A stretch of DNA of 35,028 bases from NCBI GenBank assembly GCA_000720995.1, contig JOEL01000062.1, forward strand, positions 1 to 35,028, given 5' to 3'. The notes below the pieces were generated by a model. The model searched no databases. It was not told the DNA's origin and was given only the letters and a program-made list of their open reading frames with translations. The stretch comes from Streptomyces celluloflavus (lineage in GTDB: Bacteria; Actinomycetota; Actinomycetes; Streptomycetales; Streptomycetaceae). Positions 23,334 through 31,785 of the stretch are shown piece after piece; the stretch's first letter is position 1; every line of letters starts with the position of its first letter. The position numbers and the translations under genes were made by a program.

Positions 23334-24527
23334 TCAGATGCGCAGCAGGGTCACCACCGCGGCACCGCCCAGGCCGATGTTGTGCGCCAGTCCGACCCGG
23401 GCCCCGGCGACCTGCCGCTCCCCCGCCGTACCGCGCAGCTGCCACACCAGCTCGGCGGCCTGCGCGAGCCCGGTCGCGCCCAGCGGATGCCCCTTGGAGA
23501 TCAGCCCGCCGGACGGGTTGACCACCCAGCGCCCGCCGTAGGTGGTGGCGCCGTCGGCGACCAGCTTCCCGGACTCCCCGTCCGCGCACATGCCCAGCGC
23601 CTCGTACGTCAGCAGTTCGTTGACGGAGAAGCAGTCGTGCAGCTCGATGACGTCCACGTCCTCGATGCCGAGCCCGCTCGCCGCGTAGACCTGCCGGGCC
23701 GCGGCCCGCGACATCGGCTTGCCGACCACGTCGATGCAGGAACCGGCGGCGAAGCTCTCCTCGGTGTCGGTCACCATGGCCTGGGCGGCGATCTCCACCG
23801 CCCGGTCCGCCAGCCCGTGGGCGCGTACGAACCGTTCGGAGGCGACGACGGCCGCGGCCGCGCCGTCCGAGGTCGGGGAGGACTGGAGCTTGGTCAGCGG
23901 CCGGTGGACGGTCCTGGACTCCAGGATCTCCGCGACCGAATAGACGTCCCGGAACTGGGCGTAGGGGTTGTGTGCGGAGTGCCGGTGGTTCTTGGCGCCG
24001 ACCGCGGCGAGCTGTTCCTCGGTGGTGCCGTACCGCGCCATGTGCTCGCGGGCGGCGTTGCCGAAGATCTGGGCGGTGGGCGGGGTCTTCGCGAAACCGT
24101 GCCCGGCGGCCATCACGCCGTAGTGCCGGGCGACCGGGGAGGCGTGGAAGTCGCCGGAGTCCGCGCCGGCGCCCAGCGCGCCCCGTTTCATCTTCTCGAA
24201 GCCGAGCGCCAGCACGCAGTCGTTGATGCCCGCCGCGACGAACTGGCGGGCCATCATCAGCGCGGTCGCGCCGGTCGCGCAGTTGTTGTTGACGTTGTAG
24301 ACGGGGATGCCGGTCAGCCCCAGTTCGTACACCGCCCGCTGACCGGCCGTCGATGCCTGGTGGCAGTAGCCGACCGGCACCTGTTCGACGGCCTCGTAGC
24401 CGATCCCGGCGTCGGCGAGCGCCTTGGTGCCCGCCTCCTTCGCCATGTCCCAGTACTGCCACTCGCGGGTCTCGGGCTTCTCGAACTTCGTCATCCCGAC
24501 GCCGACGAGGTACGCCTTGCCAGTCAT
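23334..24527 (-). CDS. SCP-x type thiolase / lipid-transfer protein (Ltp-like)
   Basis: A 397-residue thiolase-fold enzyme of the sterol-carrier-protein-x class. The active-site Cys lies in NVNNNCATGATALMM (about residues 78-92), later motifs are VIELHDCFSVNELLTYEALG and GGLISKGHPLGATGLAQ, and the C-terminus is GLGGAAVVTLLRI. Mycobacterial relatives (Ltp1-Ltp4) either cleave beta-ketoacyl-CoA or catalyse retro-aldol removal of the last sterol side-chain unit. The SCP2 domain is absent, as is usual for bacterial forms. GGAAGGAC precedes the ATG. It follows the large acyl-CoA dehydrogenase by 44 bases. Thiolytic versus aldolase activity cannot be decided from sequence alone. Confidence 0.9.
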   Translation of the reverse strand: MTGKAYLVGVGMTKFEKPETREWQYWDMAKEAGTKALADAGIGYEAVEQVPVGYCHQASTAGQRAVYELGLTGIPVYNVNNNCATGATALMMARQFVAAGINDCVLALGFEKMKRGALGAGADSGDFHASPVARHYGVMAAGHGFAKTPPTAQIFGNAAREHMARYGTTEEQLAAVGAKNHRHSAHNPYAQFRDVYSVAEILESRTVHRPLTKLQSSPTSDGAAAAVVASERFVRAHGLADRAVEIAAQAMVTDTEESFAAGSCIDVVGKPMSRAAARQVYAASGLGIEDVDVIELHDCFSVNELLTYEALGMCADGESGKLVADGATTYGGRWVVNPSGGLISKGHPLGATGLAQAAELVWQLRGTAGERQVAGARVGLAHNIGLGGAAVVTLLRI

Positions 24528-24571
24528 ACGTGTCCTTCCGTGGACTCGGTCGAGGGGTCGGCCCGGGGAGC

Positions 24572-26752
24572 TCAGCCGAGGGGGCGGGGCTCCGGGTCGC
24601 GTGGCAGGCCGAGCAGCCGTTCCGCGACGACGTTCAGCTGTACCTGGGTGGTCCCGCCGGCGATGGTCAGGCAGCGCGACATCAGGAAGCCGTGCAGTGC
24701 CCGCTCACCGGCGCCCTCGCGCACCGCGCCACCCGGGCCGAGCAGTTCGAGGGCCAGTTCGGCGGCCTTCTGCTGATACCTGGTCTGGACGAGCTTGCGG
24801 ATACTGGCACCGGCGCCCGGTTCCCGGCCGGCGACCTGCTGGAGGGTGCCGCGCAGCCCGATGCAGCCCAGCGCGTGCGCCTCGGCGGCCAGTGCGCCCA
24901 CTCTCGCGCGCACCGCGCCGTCCAGCTCCGCGGAGCGTTCGATGAGCGTCTGCAGACCGGTGTCGAAGGTCAGCTGGTCGGCCATGTGGACGCGTTCGTT
25001 GCCCAGCGTGGTGCGGGCGACCCGCCAGCCGTCGCCGACCGCGCCGACGACCGCGTCGGCGGGCAGCAGCACATCGTCGAAGTAGACCTCGTTGAAGAGG
25101 GCGTCGCCGGTGATCTCCGTCAGCGGGCGGATGTCGATACCGGGGCTCGCCATGTCGACGAGGAAGAAGGTCAGGCCGCGGTGCCTGGGCGCGTCCGGGT
25201 CCGTACGGGCGAGCAGGATGCCGTGGCCGGCCCACTGGGCCGCCGAGGTCCACACCTTCTGGCCGTTGATCCGCCAGCCGTCGTCGGTCCGTTCGGCGCG
25301 GGTGCGCAGCGACGCCAGGTCCGAACCGGCCTCCGGTTCGGAGAACAGCTGGCACCACAGCAGATCGCCGCGGAGCGTCGGCGGCAGATACCGCTCCTGC
25401 TGCGCCTGGGTGCCGTGCGCGAGAAGTGAGGGGACGACCCAGGCGGCGATGCCCGGTCCGGCGATCTCGACCCCGGCGGCCGCCAGTTCCTGCTGGACGG
25501 CGAGCTGGTGGACGGGGCCGGCGCCCAGTCCGTAGGGCTCGGGGAGGTGCGGGGCGGCGTAGCCGGTGGGGGCCAGCGCGCGGCGGGCGGCCGCCGGGTC
25601 CAGACCGCGTACGCCGTCGATGACGGTACGGGCCCGCGTACGGTACCCGGCCGCCGCGGCGGGCAGGTCGAGCCGCAGTTCGCGGCGGGCGCCCCCGGCG
25701 GCGTACCGGGCGGCGCGCAGCCGGTGGGTGTCACCGCCGCCGAGCAGCTGGCGGACCACGGTCGCCCGCCGCAGATGGAGATGGGCGTCGTGCTCCCAGG
25801 TGAAGCCGATGCCGCCGAGGATCTGGATGCAGTCCTTGGCGCAGTCGAGGGCGGCGTCCAGGGCGGTCGCGGTGGCCAGCGCGGCGACCAGACCGCGGAC
25901 CTCGGGGGGCTCGTCGACGGCGCGGGCCGCGTCCCAGACCAGGGCGCGGGCCTGTTCGCAGCGGACGAGCATCTCGGCGCAGAGGTGTTTGACCGCCTGG
26001 AACTGGCCGATCGGGCGGCCGAACTGCCGGCGCGTCGCGGCGTGTTCGGCGGCGGTGTGCAGCGCCCAGGCGGCGGTGCCGCAGCCCTCGGCGGCGAACA
26101 GCACCCCGGCCAGATCGCGGACGAGGGCGCCGTCCACGGTCAGCAGCCGCCCGGCGGGTACCGGGACGCCGTCGGCGCGCACCTCGGCGGTGGGCCGGGT
26201 CGGGTCGGCGCTCTCCTGGACCCGTACGGCCAGGGTGGCGGCGTCGGCCGCGAGCCAGACGGTACCGGTGGCCGTCTCGGCGGCGAGTACGAGCAGGTCC
26301 GCGTCGCCGCCGGCCAGGACGGGCGGTGCGGTGCCGTCCAGTACATAGCCGTCGGCGCTCTCGACGGCGGTGAGCGATCCCGGGCCGAGCGCGACGGCGC
26401 CGATGCGCTCCCCGGTGGCCAGGGCGCGGGCCAGGGCCGGGGCGCCGCCGCGGTGGAGCAGTCCGGCCGCGAGGGCGCCGGGCAGGAAGGGGCCGGGGAA
26501 CGCGGCCCGGCCCAGTTCCTCCAGGACGACGGCCAGGTCCAGGAGTTCACCGCCGCCCCCGCCCGCGGCCTCGGGCAGATGCAGTCCGAGCAGGCCCTGA
26601 GCTGCCAAGAGGTCCCAGTAGGCGGGCCGTCCGGGCCGGCCGGGCGCGGTGTCGAGCAGCTCGCGCAGCGCTTCGGGCGGTACGGTCCGCGCGGCCCAGC
26701 CGCGGGTCGCCTCGGCCAGGTCGCGTTGCTCTTGCGTGATTCCGATGCCCAT
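24572..26752 (-). CDS. Fused two-domain acyl-CoA dehydrogenase, FadE34-like
   Basis: This encodes 726 residues, twice a normal acyl-CoA dehydrogenase. The N-terminal copy (about 1-345) includes EAAGGGGGELLDLAVVLEELG, RRQFGRPIGQFQAVKHL and CIQILGGIGFTWEHDAHLHL. The C-terminal copy (about 370-726) includes CQLFSEPEAGSDLASLRTRA, WRINGQKVWTSAAQWA, NEVYFDDVLLPADAVVG and a final GGTTQVQLNVVAERLLGL. M. tuberculosis FadE34 (Rv3573c, about 711 residues) has this same fused form and dehydrogenates sterol side-chain CoA esters. Start ATG 26752 (MGIGITQEQRDLAEA) fits family N-termini; the longer open frame upstream is spurious. A KstR-like site lies 12 bases before the start. It heads an operon with the thiolase. 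Confidence 0.92.
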   Translation of the reverse strand: MGIGITQEQRDLAEATRGWAARTVPPEALRELLDTAPGRPGRPAYWDLLAAQGLLGLHLPEAAGGGGGELLDLAVVLEELGRAAFPGPFLPGALAAGLLHRGGAPALARALATGERIGAVALGPGSLTAVESADGYVLDGTAPPVLAGGDADLLVLAAETATGTVWLAADAATLAVRVQESADPTRPTAEVRADGVPVPAGRLLTVDGALVRDLAGVLFAAEGCGTAAWALHTAAEHAATRRQFGRPIGQFQAVKHLCAEMLVRCEQARALVWDAARAVDEPPEVRGLVAALATATALDAALDCAKDCIQILGGIGFTWEHDAHLHLRRATVVRQLLGGGDTHRLRAARYAAGGARRELRLDLPAAAAGYRTRARTVIDGVRGLDPAAARRALAPTGYAAPHLPEPYGLGAGPVHQLAVQQELAAAGVEIAGPGIAAWVVPSLLAHGTQAQQERYLPPTLRGDLLWCQLFSEPEAGSDLASLRTRAERTDDGWRINGQKVWTSAAQWAGHGILLARTDPDAPRHRGLTFFLVDMASPGIDIRPLTEITGDALFNEVYFDDVLLPADAVVGAVGDGWRVARTTLGNERVHMADQLTFDTGLQTLIERSAELDGAVRARVGALAAEAHALGCIGLRGTLQQVAGREPGAGASIRKLVQTRYQQKAAELALELLGPGGAVREGAGERALHGFLMSRCLTIAGGTTQVQLNVVAERLLGLPRDPEPRPLG

Positions 26753-27184
26753 GGCGGGCAGACTAGAACACGTTTCAATCCGGCGGAAGGCCGACCGCCG
26801 GACGGGGACGATCGGCCCCTTTGTTCCTGTTCTCCGGGAAAAGATCCGGATGCGTTCCGGAAACGGTCCGGCGAATTCCGCCACCGTCCCCGATTCCTTC
26901 TCCCACCGCTCCCCGCAAGCGAATTCACCGCTTTCGGGAAGCGCGGAAGCGGTAAGGGATCCACGGCCGCGGGCGGCGCCGCGGCACGAAATGCGCACCG
27001 CCGTTCCGATACCGGAATACGCCCGGACCGGCCCGACCGGCACGGGAGTCCGCCGGGGCACCGCCCACCCGCACACCGCCCGTCCGGCCGCGTACGGCAC
27101 CATGAGCCACCGGACCGCGGCCGGCCGCACCGCGGCGGCGCCCGGCCCCGCATCCGCCGGACCGCACGACACAGGAGGAAGCCC
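26753..27184. other. 432-base divergent intergenic region
   Basis: It holds the KstR-like site near its left end and the AGGAGG ribosome site of the methyltransferase at its right end. A 65-codon open frame (ATG 26991 to TGA 27188) overlaps the methyltransferase ATG as ATGA, but it is Pro/Thr/Arg-rich, lacks a ribosome site and has no recognisable features, so it is not called as a gene. The AT-richer stretch 26810-26950 probably holds the promoters. Confidence 0.5.
26764..26777 (-). promoter_or_regulatory. KstR-like operator before the acyl-CoA dehydrogenase
   Basis: TAGAACACGTTTCA fits TnnAACnnGTTnnA at all fixed positions and shares TAGAAC with the site at 17692-17705. It is 12 bases upstream of the start codon, where a bound TetR-type repressor would block transcription start. 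Confidence 0.65.
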
Positions 27185-27844
27185 ATGACCGCTCGTACGG
27201 CGCCCGCAGTTCCGCGGCCGGAGATTCTCGCCGCGTTCGAGGCGGCGAAGGGCTTCATGCCCGTGGACGAGGGCCTCGCCCTGTACGCGGCCGCCACCGA
27301 GGCGGCGGCTCTGGGCCTGCCCCTGGTGGAGGTCGGCACCTACTGTGGCCGCTCCACGATCCTGCTCGCGGACGCCGCGCGCGGTGCGGGAGTGATGGCC
27401 GTGACCGTCGATCACCACCGGGGCAGCGAGGAGCAGCAGCCGGGCTGGGAGTACCACGACCCGGCGGTCGTCGACCCCGAGGTCGGCGAGATGGACACGC
27501 TGCCCACCTTCCGCCGCACCCTGCACGCGGCCGGTCTGGAGGACCATGTGCTCGCCCTGGTGGGCCGGTCGCCGCGGGCCGCGGCGCTCTGGCGGGCACC
27601 GGTGGGGCTGGTGTTCATCGACGGCGGGCACACCGACGAGCACGCCACCGCCGACTACGAGGGCTGGACCCCGTATCTCGCGCCGGGCGGCCTGCTGGTC
27701 ATCCACGACGTGTTCGCCGATCCGGCCGACGGCGGCCAGGCCCCGTACCGCATCTACCGCAGGGCGCTGGCGTCCGGCGCCTTCACGGAGGTCTCGGCCC
27801 ATGGCTCGCTGCACGTACTGCGGCGCAGCGGTGCCCGCGGCTGA
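27185..27844 (+). CDS. Class I SAM-dependent methyltransferase
   Basis: A 219-residue protein of the Methyltransf_24-like group. Motif I is VEVGTYCGRSTILLADAA (about residues 48-65), the acidic loop end is AVTVDHHRGSEEQ, motif II is VFIDGGHTDEHATADYEGW and motif III GGLLVIHDVFAD. Enzymes of this subgroup methylate small molecules or sugars; the acceptor is unknown. Start ATG 27185 has AGGAGG six bases upstream, one of the best ribosome sites in the window. It is transcribed away from the acyl-CoA dehydrogenase operon and precedes the secreted amidase gene by 20 bases. Confidence 0.9.
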   Translation: MTARTAPAVPRPEILAAFEAAKGFMPVDEGLALYAAATEAAALGLPLVEVGTYCGRSTILLADAARGAGVMAVTVDHHRGSEEQQPGWEYHDPAVVDPEVGEMDTLPTFRRTLHAAGLEDHVLALVGRSPRAAALWRAPVGLVFIDGGHTDEHATADYEGWTPYLAPGGLLVIHDVFADPADGGQAPYRIYRRALASGAFTEVSAHGSLHVLRRSGARG

Positions 27845-27851
27845 GCCGGGC

Positions 27852-27857
27852 TACGAT
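27852..27857 (+). promoter_or_regulatory. Candidate -10 of a leaderless promoter
   Basis: TACGAT ends seven bases before the amidase GTG at 27865, and no ribosome site lies between. This spacing is typical of leaderless Streptomyces transcripts. No good -35 is seen. Confidence 0.45.
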
Positions 27858-27864
27858 CGCCGAC

Positions 27865-28773
27865 GTGTCGAACGGCAGTACATTCCCCCCGCACCGCCGC
27901 CCGCGCGGCACCCTGCTCGCCGCCCTGGCCGCCCTGGTGGCCGTCGCTCTCGCGGGCTGGCTGATCTGGCGGGCGCAGGGCGGTGAGCCGCCGCGGGCGG
28001 GCTCGCCCGCGGCCGGTGGCGCACCGACCGGCGGCGCGGAACCGGCCGGCGGCGGCACCCCGCCCCCGGAGCAAAAGGGCGGCGGCACGGAGCCGCCGGG
28101 CGCCCTCCGGGGCAAAGTCGTCGTCCTCGACCCCGGCCACAATCCGCGCAACCGCGAGCACGGCCACGAGATCGCCCGGCAGGTGGAGATCGGCACCGAC
28201 CGCAAGGAGTGCGACACCACCGGCACCGCCACGAACGACGGTTACGCCGAGGCGTCCTTCACCCTGGACGTCGCCCGCCGGGCCCGCACCCTCCTTCAGG
28301 AGCGAGGCGCCACGGTGGTGTTCACCCAGGACGGCGACCGCCCGTACGGCCCGTGCGTGGACGAACGCGCCGCCATCGGGAACACCGCGCACGCCGACGC
28401 CGCGGTCTCCGTGCACGCCGACGGCTCGGCCGCCGGCAACCGCGGCTTCCATGTCATCCTCCCCGAGCGCGTCCGGGCGGGCGCGGCCGACACCGCCGCG
28501 ATCGTGGCGCCCTCCCGCGCACTGGGCGAGCGGCTGGTGAGCCGGTTCGCGACGGCGACCGGAAGCGCACCGTCCAATTACCTCGGCGGCGGTACGGGAC
28601 TCGATCCGCGGTCCGATCTCGGCGGTCTCAATCTTTCGAAGGTGCCGAAGGTGTTCATCGAGTGCGGCAATATGCGTGATCCGAAGGACGCCGCGCAATT
28701 GACCGACGCTCAGTGGCGGCAAAAGGCGGCGCGCGGGATCACCGAGGGCATTACGGACTTCTTGACGCGCTGA
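27865..28773 (+). CDS. Secreted N-acetylmuramoyl-L-alanine amidase (Amidase_3)
   Basis: A 302-residue cell-wall hydrolase that cleaves the bond between N-acetylmuramic acid and L-Ala in peptidoglycan. An N-terminal hydrophobic segment (about 17-36, LLAALAALVAVALAGWLIW) serves as a signal anchor. A low-complexity Gly/Pro/Ala linker reaches about residue 78. The zinc amidase domain follows: VVVLDPGHNPRN (first His), Glu in GYAEASFTLDVA, VSVHADGSAAGNRG (second His) and KVFIECGNMRDPKDA (catalytic Glu). Its extra cysteines (ECDTTG, GPCVDER) are typical of the actinobacterial branch. Start GTG 27865 fits a leaderless transcript. Confidence 0.92.
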   Translation: MSNGSTFPPHRRPRGTLLAALAALVAVALAGWLIWRAQGGEPPRAGSPAAGGAPTGGAEPAGGGTPPPEQKGGGTEPPGALRGKVVVLDPGHNPRNREHGHEIARQVEIGTDRKECDTTGTATNDGYAEASFTLDVARRARTLLQERGATVVFTQDGDRPYGPCVDERAAIGNTAHADAAVSVHADGSAAGNRGFHVILPERVRAGAADTAAIVAPSRALGERLVSRFATATGSAPSNYLGGGTGLDPRSDLGGLNLSKVPKVFIECGNMRDPKDAAQLTDAQWRQKAARGITEGITDFLTR

Positions 28774-28952
28774 CCTCGGCCGCTGTTACCGCCGCCGATA
28801 GCGCGTCGATACCCGGAAGACGGCCCGCCGGATTCGGCGAAGGTTCCCCCTTTACGATGGGGGGCCGCCGTGCCCCTACCGCGCACATCAGCCACAGCGT
28901 CAACAACAGCCACAGCAACGACCAGAATCCCGAACCGGCAAAGGACCCTTAC

Positions 28953-29771
28953 GTGAACATCCGCTCCCTCACTAGAGGCGACGGCGTGGTGATCGGAGCA
29001 GCGGTGGTGCTGTTCATCGCCTCGTTCCTCGGCCTCTACTCGACCGGCACCACCGAGTGCGCCGGCAAGTACTGCCCGTCGATCGCCGCCCCGAACGCCT
29101 GGGACGCCCTGCCCCTGCTGATGAGCGTGTATCTGGCGGGCGTGATCGCGGCCGCGCTGATCGTCGTCGCCCGCGCGCTGCCGCAGCCCCGCAAGGTCGC
29201 CGGCTTCGAGCTGGGCCAGGTCGGCGCCACCCTGGCCGTCTTCGTCGCCTGGAACGCGTTCTGGTGGATCGTCAACAGCAGCGGCGCGTCCGGTGGCCTG
29301 ATCCTCGGTCTGATCGCCGCCCTCGTCCTGGCGGGCGCGGCGGTGGCCACCCCGCTGGTGCCCGCGCTCGGCGTCCCCCTGCTCGGCGCGCCCAAGCCGC
29401 AGGCCCCGTCCCCGTACGGCGCGGGTCCGGCCACGGGCTACGGCTACCCCGGCGCGCAGCAGGGCGGCTACGGCTACCCGGGCGGCCAGCAGGTCCAGCC
29501 CGGCCAGCCGGTCTACGGCGGCCCGCAGGCGCCCGCCGACGCCACGGCCGGCGGTCAGCAGGCCGCACCCGTGGAGTTCGCGCCGTTCTGGTTCGCGGTG
29601 CCCGTCGCGCGCCCGCTGTACGCCGAGGACGGTTCGCCGACGCCGATCGCCGAGCTGGCGCCCGGCACCTGGTACCTCGCCGTGGAGCAGCGCGGCCCGG
29701 CCCTGATCGCGCAGACCCAGGACGGCCGGCGCGGGGTGCTCCAGGACACCACCGGCATCCAGCGCGGCTGA
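28953..29771 (+). CDS. Four-helix membrane protein with Tyr/Gly/Pro repeats (DUF5336-like)
   Basis: This encodes 272 residues from GTG 28953 (VNIRSLTRGDGVVIG), with AAGGA eight bases upstream. Four transmembrane helices are visible: about 9-30 (GVVIGAAVVLFIASFLGLY), 49-70, 80-100 (GATLAVFVAWNAFWWIV) and 105-130. A flexible GYGYPGAQQGGYGYPGGQQ-type segment (about 150-190) leads to a soluble C-terminal domain of about 60 residues (PLYAEDGSPTPIAELAPGTW). The membrane part resembles DUF5336, the family of the mycobacterial 34-kDa antigen; this is from memory. An in-frame ATG at 28857 would add a hydrophilic 32-residue leader with a poor ribosome site. No function is known. A strong terminator follows. 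Confidence 0.78.
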   Translation: MNIRSLTRGDGVVIGAAVVLFIASFLGLYSTGTTECAGKYCPSIAAPNAWDALPLLMSVYLAGVIAAALIVVARALPQPRKVAGFELGQVGATLAVFVAWNAFWWIVNSSGASGGLILGLIAALVLAGAAVATPLVPALGVPLLGAPKPQAPSPYGAGPATGYGYPGAQQGGYGYPGGQQVQPGQPVYGGPQAPADATAGGQQAAPVEFAPFWFAVPVARPLYAEDGSPTPIAELAPGTWYLAVEQRGPALIAQTQDGRRGVLQDTTGIQRG

Positions 29772-29797
29772 CGCCGCACGCCCAGCGGTCCTTTCCC

Positions 29798-29825
29798 GGC
29801 CCCCCGCCCCCGCGGGCGGGGGGCC
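29798..29825. terminator. 12-bp GC hairpin terminator
   Basis: GGCCCCCCGCCC (29798-29809) pairs perfectly with 29814-29825 around a 4-base loop. It lies 27 bases after the membrane-protein stop codon and is followed by GTTGC rather than a T-run. Confidence 0.75.
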
Positions 29826-29929
29826 GTTGCGCTGTCCGCGGCCGGGCCGTACAGTTCCCGGACCGCGCCCGCCTGACGCTCCGTCAGCTGCGTCGCCCGG
29901 CGGCGGCGCACCGACGGAGAGGGGCGGGC

Positions 29930-30940
29930 ATGCGACTCGGGCTGGCACTGGGCTACTGGGGCCGCGGCCCCGACCCCCGGCATCTCGCCCTCGCCCGCGA
30001 GGCCGAGCGGCTGGGCTACGACTCGGTGTGGACCGCGGAGGCATGGGGCTCGGACGCGTTCACCGCACTCACCTGGATCGCCGCCCACACCTCCCGGATC
30101 AAACTGGGCACCGGTATCGCGCAGATGGCCGCCCGCACCCCCACCGCCACCGCGATGCACGCGCTCACCCTCGACCATCTCTCCGGCGGCCGCATGCTGC
30201 TGGGCCTGGGGCTGTCCGGTCCGCAGGTCGTCGAGGGGTGGTACGGCCGGCCGTTCCCCAAGAGCCCGCTGACCGCGACCCGCGAGTACGTGGACGTGAT
30301 CCGCCAGGTCCTGCGCAGGGAGGGGCCGGTGGTGACGGACGGCCGCTTCCACGCCCACCCCTACCGCGGCGCGGACGGCACCGGGCTGGGCAAACCGCTC
30401 CGGTCCATCACCCACCCGCTGCGCGCCGCGCTGCCCATCCTGCTGGGCGCCGAGGGCTCCAAGAACATCGCCCAGACGACCCGGATCGCGGACGGCTGGC
30501 TGCCGCTGTACTGGTCGCCGATGCGTACCGGCATCCACCGGGCGTCCCTGGCCGACGCCCCGGCCGGTTTCCTGATCGCCCCGCTGGTCCGCGCGGTGGT
30601 CTGCGACGACATCGCCGAGGGACTGCTGCCGGTCAAGGCGATGCTCGGCTTCTATATCGGCGGGATGGGGCACGCGGCCCATAATTTCCACGCCGATCTG
30701 ATGGCCCGTATGGGCTTCGAGGCGGCGGCCCGGCGGGTGCAGGAGCTGTTCCTCCAAGGCCGCAAGGAAGAGGCGGTGCTCGCCGTACCGGACGCCTTCG
30801 CCGATGAGATCTCGCTGGTCGGCCCGCGCGAACGGATCGCGGAGCGGCTGGAGTTGTGGCGCGCGGGCCCGGTCACCGACCTGCTGGTCACCGCCCCCGA
30901 CCCGGACACCCTGCGGGTGCTCGCCGAACTGACCACCTGA
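29930..30940 (+). CDS. LLM-class F420-dependent oxidoreductase, Rv3520c-like
   Basis: A 336-residue luciferase-like TIM-barrel enzyme. Family features are LGLALGYWGRGPDPRHLALA at the N-terminus, LGYDSVWTAEAWGSDAFTAL, LGTGIAQMAARTPTATAMHA (cofactor-binding loop), LDHLSGGRMLLGLGLSGPQVVEGWYG and ILLGAEGSKNIAQTTRIADGW. It would use reduced F420 (or FMN) to reduce or oxidise an organic substrate. The N-terminal pattern resembles M. tuberculosis Rv3520c, which lies in the cholesterol catabolic cluster; this is recalled, not searched. ATG 29930 has GAGAGGGGCGGGC upstream. No KstR-like site is visible before it, so co-regulation with the acyl-CoA genes is not supported by sequence. Confidence 0.9.
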   Translation: MRLGLALGYWGRGPDPRHLALAREAERLGYDSVWTAEAWGSDAFTALTWIAAHTSRIKLGTGIAQMAARTPTATAMHALTLDHLSGGRMLLGLGLSGPQVVEGWYGRPFPKSPLTATREYVDVIRQVLRREGPVVTDGRFHAHPYRGADGTGLGKPLRSITHPLRAALPILLGAEGSKNIAQTTRIADGWLPLYWSPMRTGIHRASLADAPAGFLIAPLVRAVVCDDIAEGLLPVKAMLGFYIGGMGHAAHNFHADLMARMGFEAAARRVQELFLQGRKEEAVLAVPDAFADEISLVGPRERIAERLELWRAGPVTDLLVTAPDPDTLRVLAELTT

Positions 30941-30993
30941 CGGGGCCGGGCCCCCGTGCCCGCCCCCGTCACGGGCCGTACGGCCCCGGCACC

Positions 30994-31785
30994 TCATCCG
31001 AAGGACATCTCCGCCAGCCACTCGTCCAGCAGCGCACGCTCCCCCAGCACCTCGACCCGGTCACTGTCGGCCGGCAGCCTGCGGTAGAAGACGGCCAGCA
31101 GGTCGGTGAGCGGGCCGCGCAGCGCGACCGCGGCCTTCTCGTGGGCGCGGCGGTGGGTGATCGCCCGGCCCGTCAGGTCGATGAACCATTCGGCGTTCAG
31201 CTCGGGCGGGGTGTCCGTGGCGTGCAGATGGATACTGCGGCCGGGGCCGAGCAGCCGCGCGCCGCCTTCCGCGGCCATGGGCAGGGCGCACAACTGGAGC
31301 CACTCCTCCAGGCAGTCGGCGGCGACCTCGGGCGGTACGTCGAAGGCGGCGCCCGAGGTGAGCGCCGCATCGGCCCGGTGGATCACCGTCTCGTGGGCCA
31401 TCCGCCGCGCCCAGAACGCCGCGGTGCGCACCGGCGCCCAGCTCCACACGGCCGCGTCCGGACCGGCCTCGCGCAGGGCCCGCACGGTCCCCTCGGCGCC
31501 CTCCGCCAGCCAGGCGTCCAGGGCCGCCGGATCGTCCCCCGCGGGCCCCGCGGCACCGGGAATGTCCGCCTCGTCGACGTTCTCGGTGGCGCGGGTGGCG
31601 ACCAGCGTCCCGACCCAGCGGTGGGCGGCGCCCACATGCCGGGCGAGCGCGGCGAGCGACCAGTCCGGGCAGGTCGGTACGGTTGCGGCGAGATCGGCGC
31701 CGCGCAGCGCGGACCGGAACCGCTCCGTCTCGGCGAGGACTTCGGCGCAGTAGCGCTCATGGGTGAGCGAACCTTGAAGAGTCAT
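30994..31785 (-). CDS. Maleylpyruvate isomerase-family mycothiol-dependent protein
   Basis: A 263-residue DinB/MDMPI-fold protein. The N-terminal four-helix bundle (about 1-150) contains LAATVPTCPDWSLAALARHVGAAHRWVGTL and AFWARRMAHETVIHRADA; the His residues in these two motifs are the usual metal ligands. A C-terminal SCP2-like domain (about 165-263) follows. Members include mycothiol-dependent maleylpyruvate isomerase and many proteins of unknown substrate. Start ATG 31785 (MTLQGSLTHERYCAEVL) agrees with family N-termini; a longer frame to 31851 runs into the element boundary. It marks the right edge of recognisable core genome, and element-derived DNA begins directly upstream. Confidence 0.87.
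   Translation of the reverse strand: MTLQGSLTHERYCAEVLAETERFRSALRGADLAATVPTCPDWSLAALARHVGAAHRWVGTLVATRATENVDEADIPGAAGPAGDDPAALDAWLAEGAEGTVRALREAGPDAAVWSWAPVRTAAFWARRMAHETVIHRADAALTSGAAFDVPPEVAADCLEEWLQLCALPMAAEGGARLLGPGRSIHLHATDTPPELNAEWFIDLTGRAITHRRAHEKAAVALRGPLTDLLAVFYRRLPADSDRVEVLGERALLDEWLAEMSFG

Noticed and set aside
26991-27188. 65-codon frame ending in an ATGA overlap with the methyltransferase
   Set aside because: There is no ribosome site, the composition is Pro/Thr/Arg-rich, and the methyltransferase has its own excellent AGGAGG. The overlap is probably chance in GC-rich DNA.
24572-27814. 1080-codon open frame including the acyl-CoA dehydrogenase
   Set aside because: Codons upstream of 26752 are antisense to the methyltransferase and low in protein character; family N-termini match ATG 26752.
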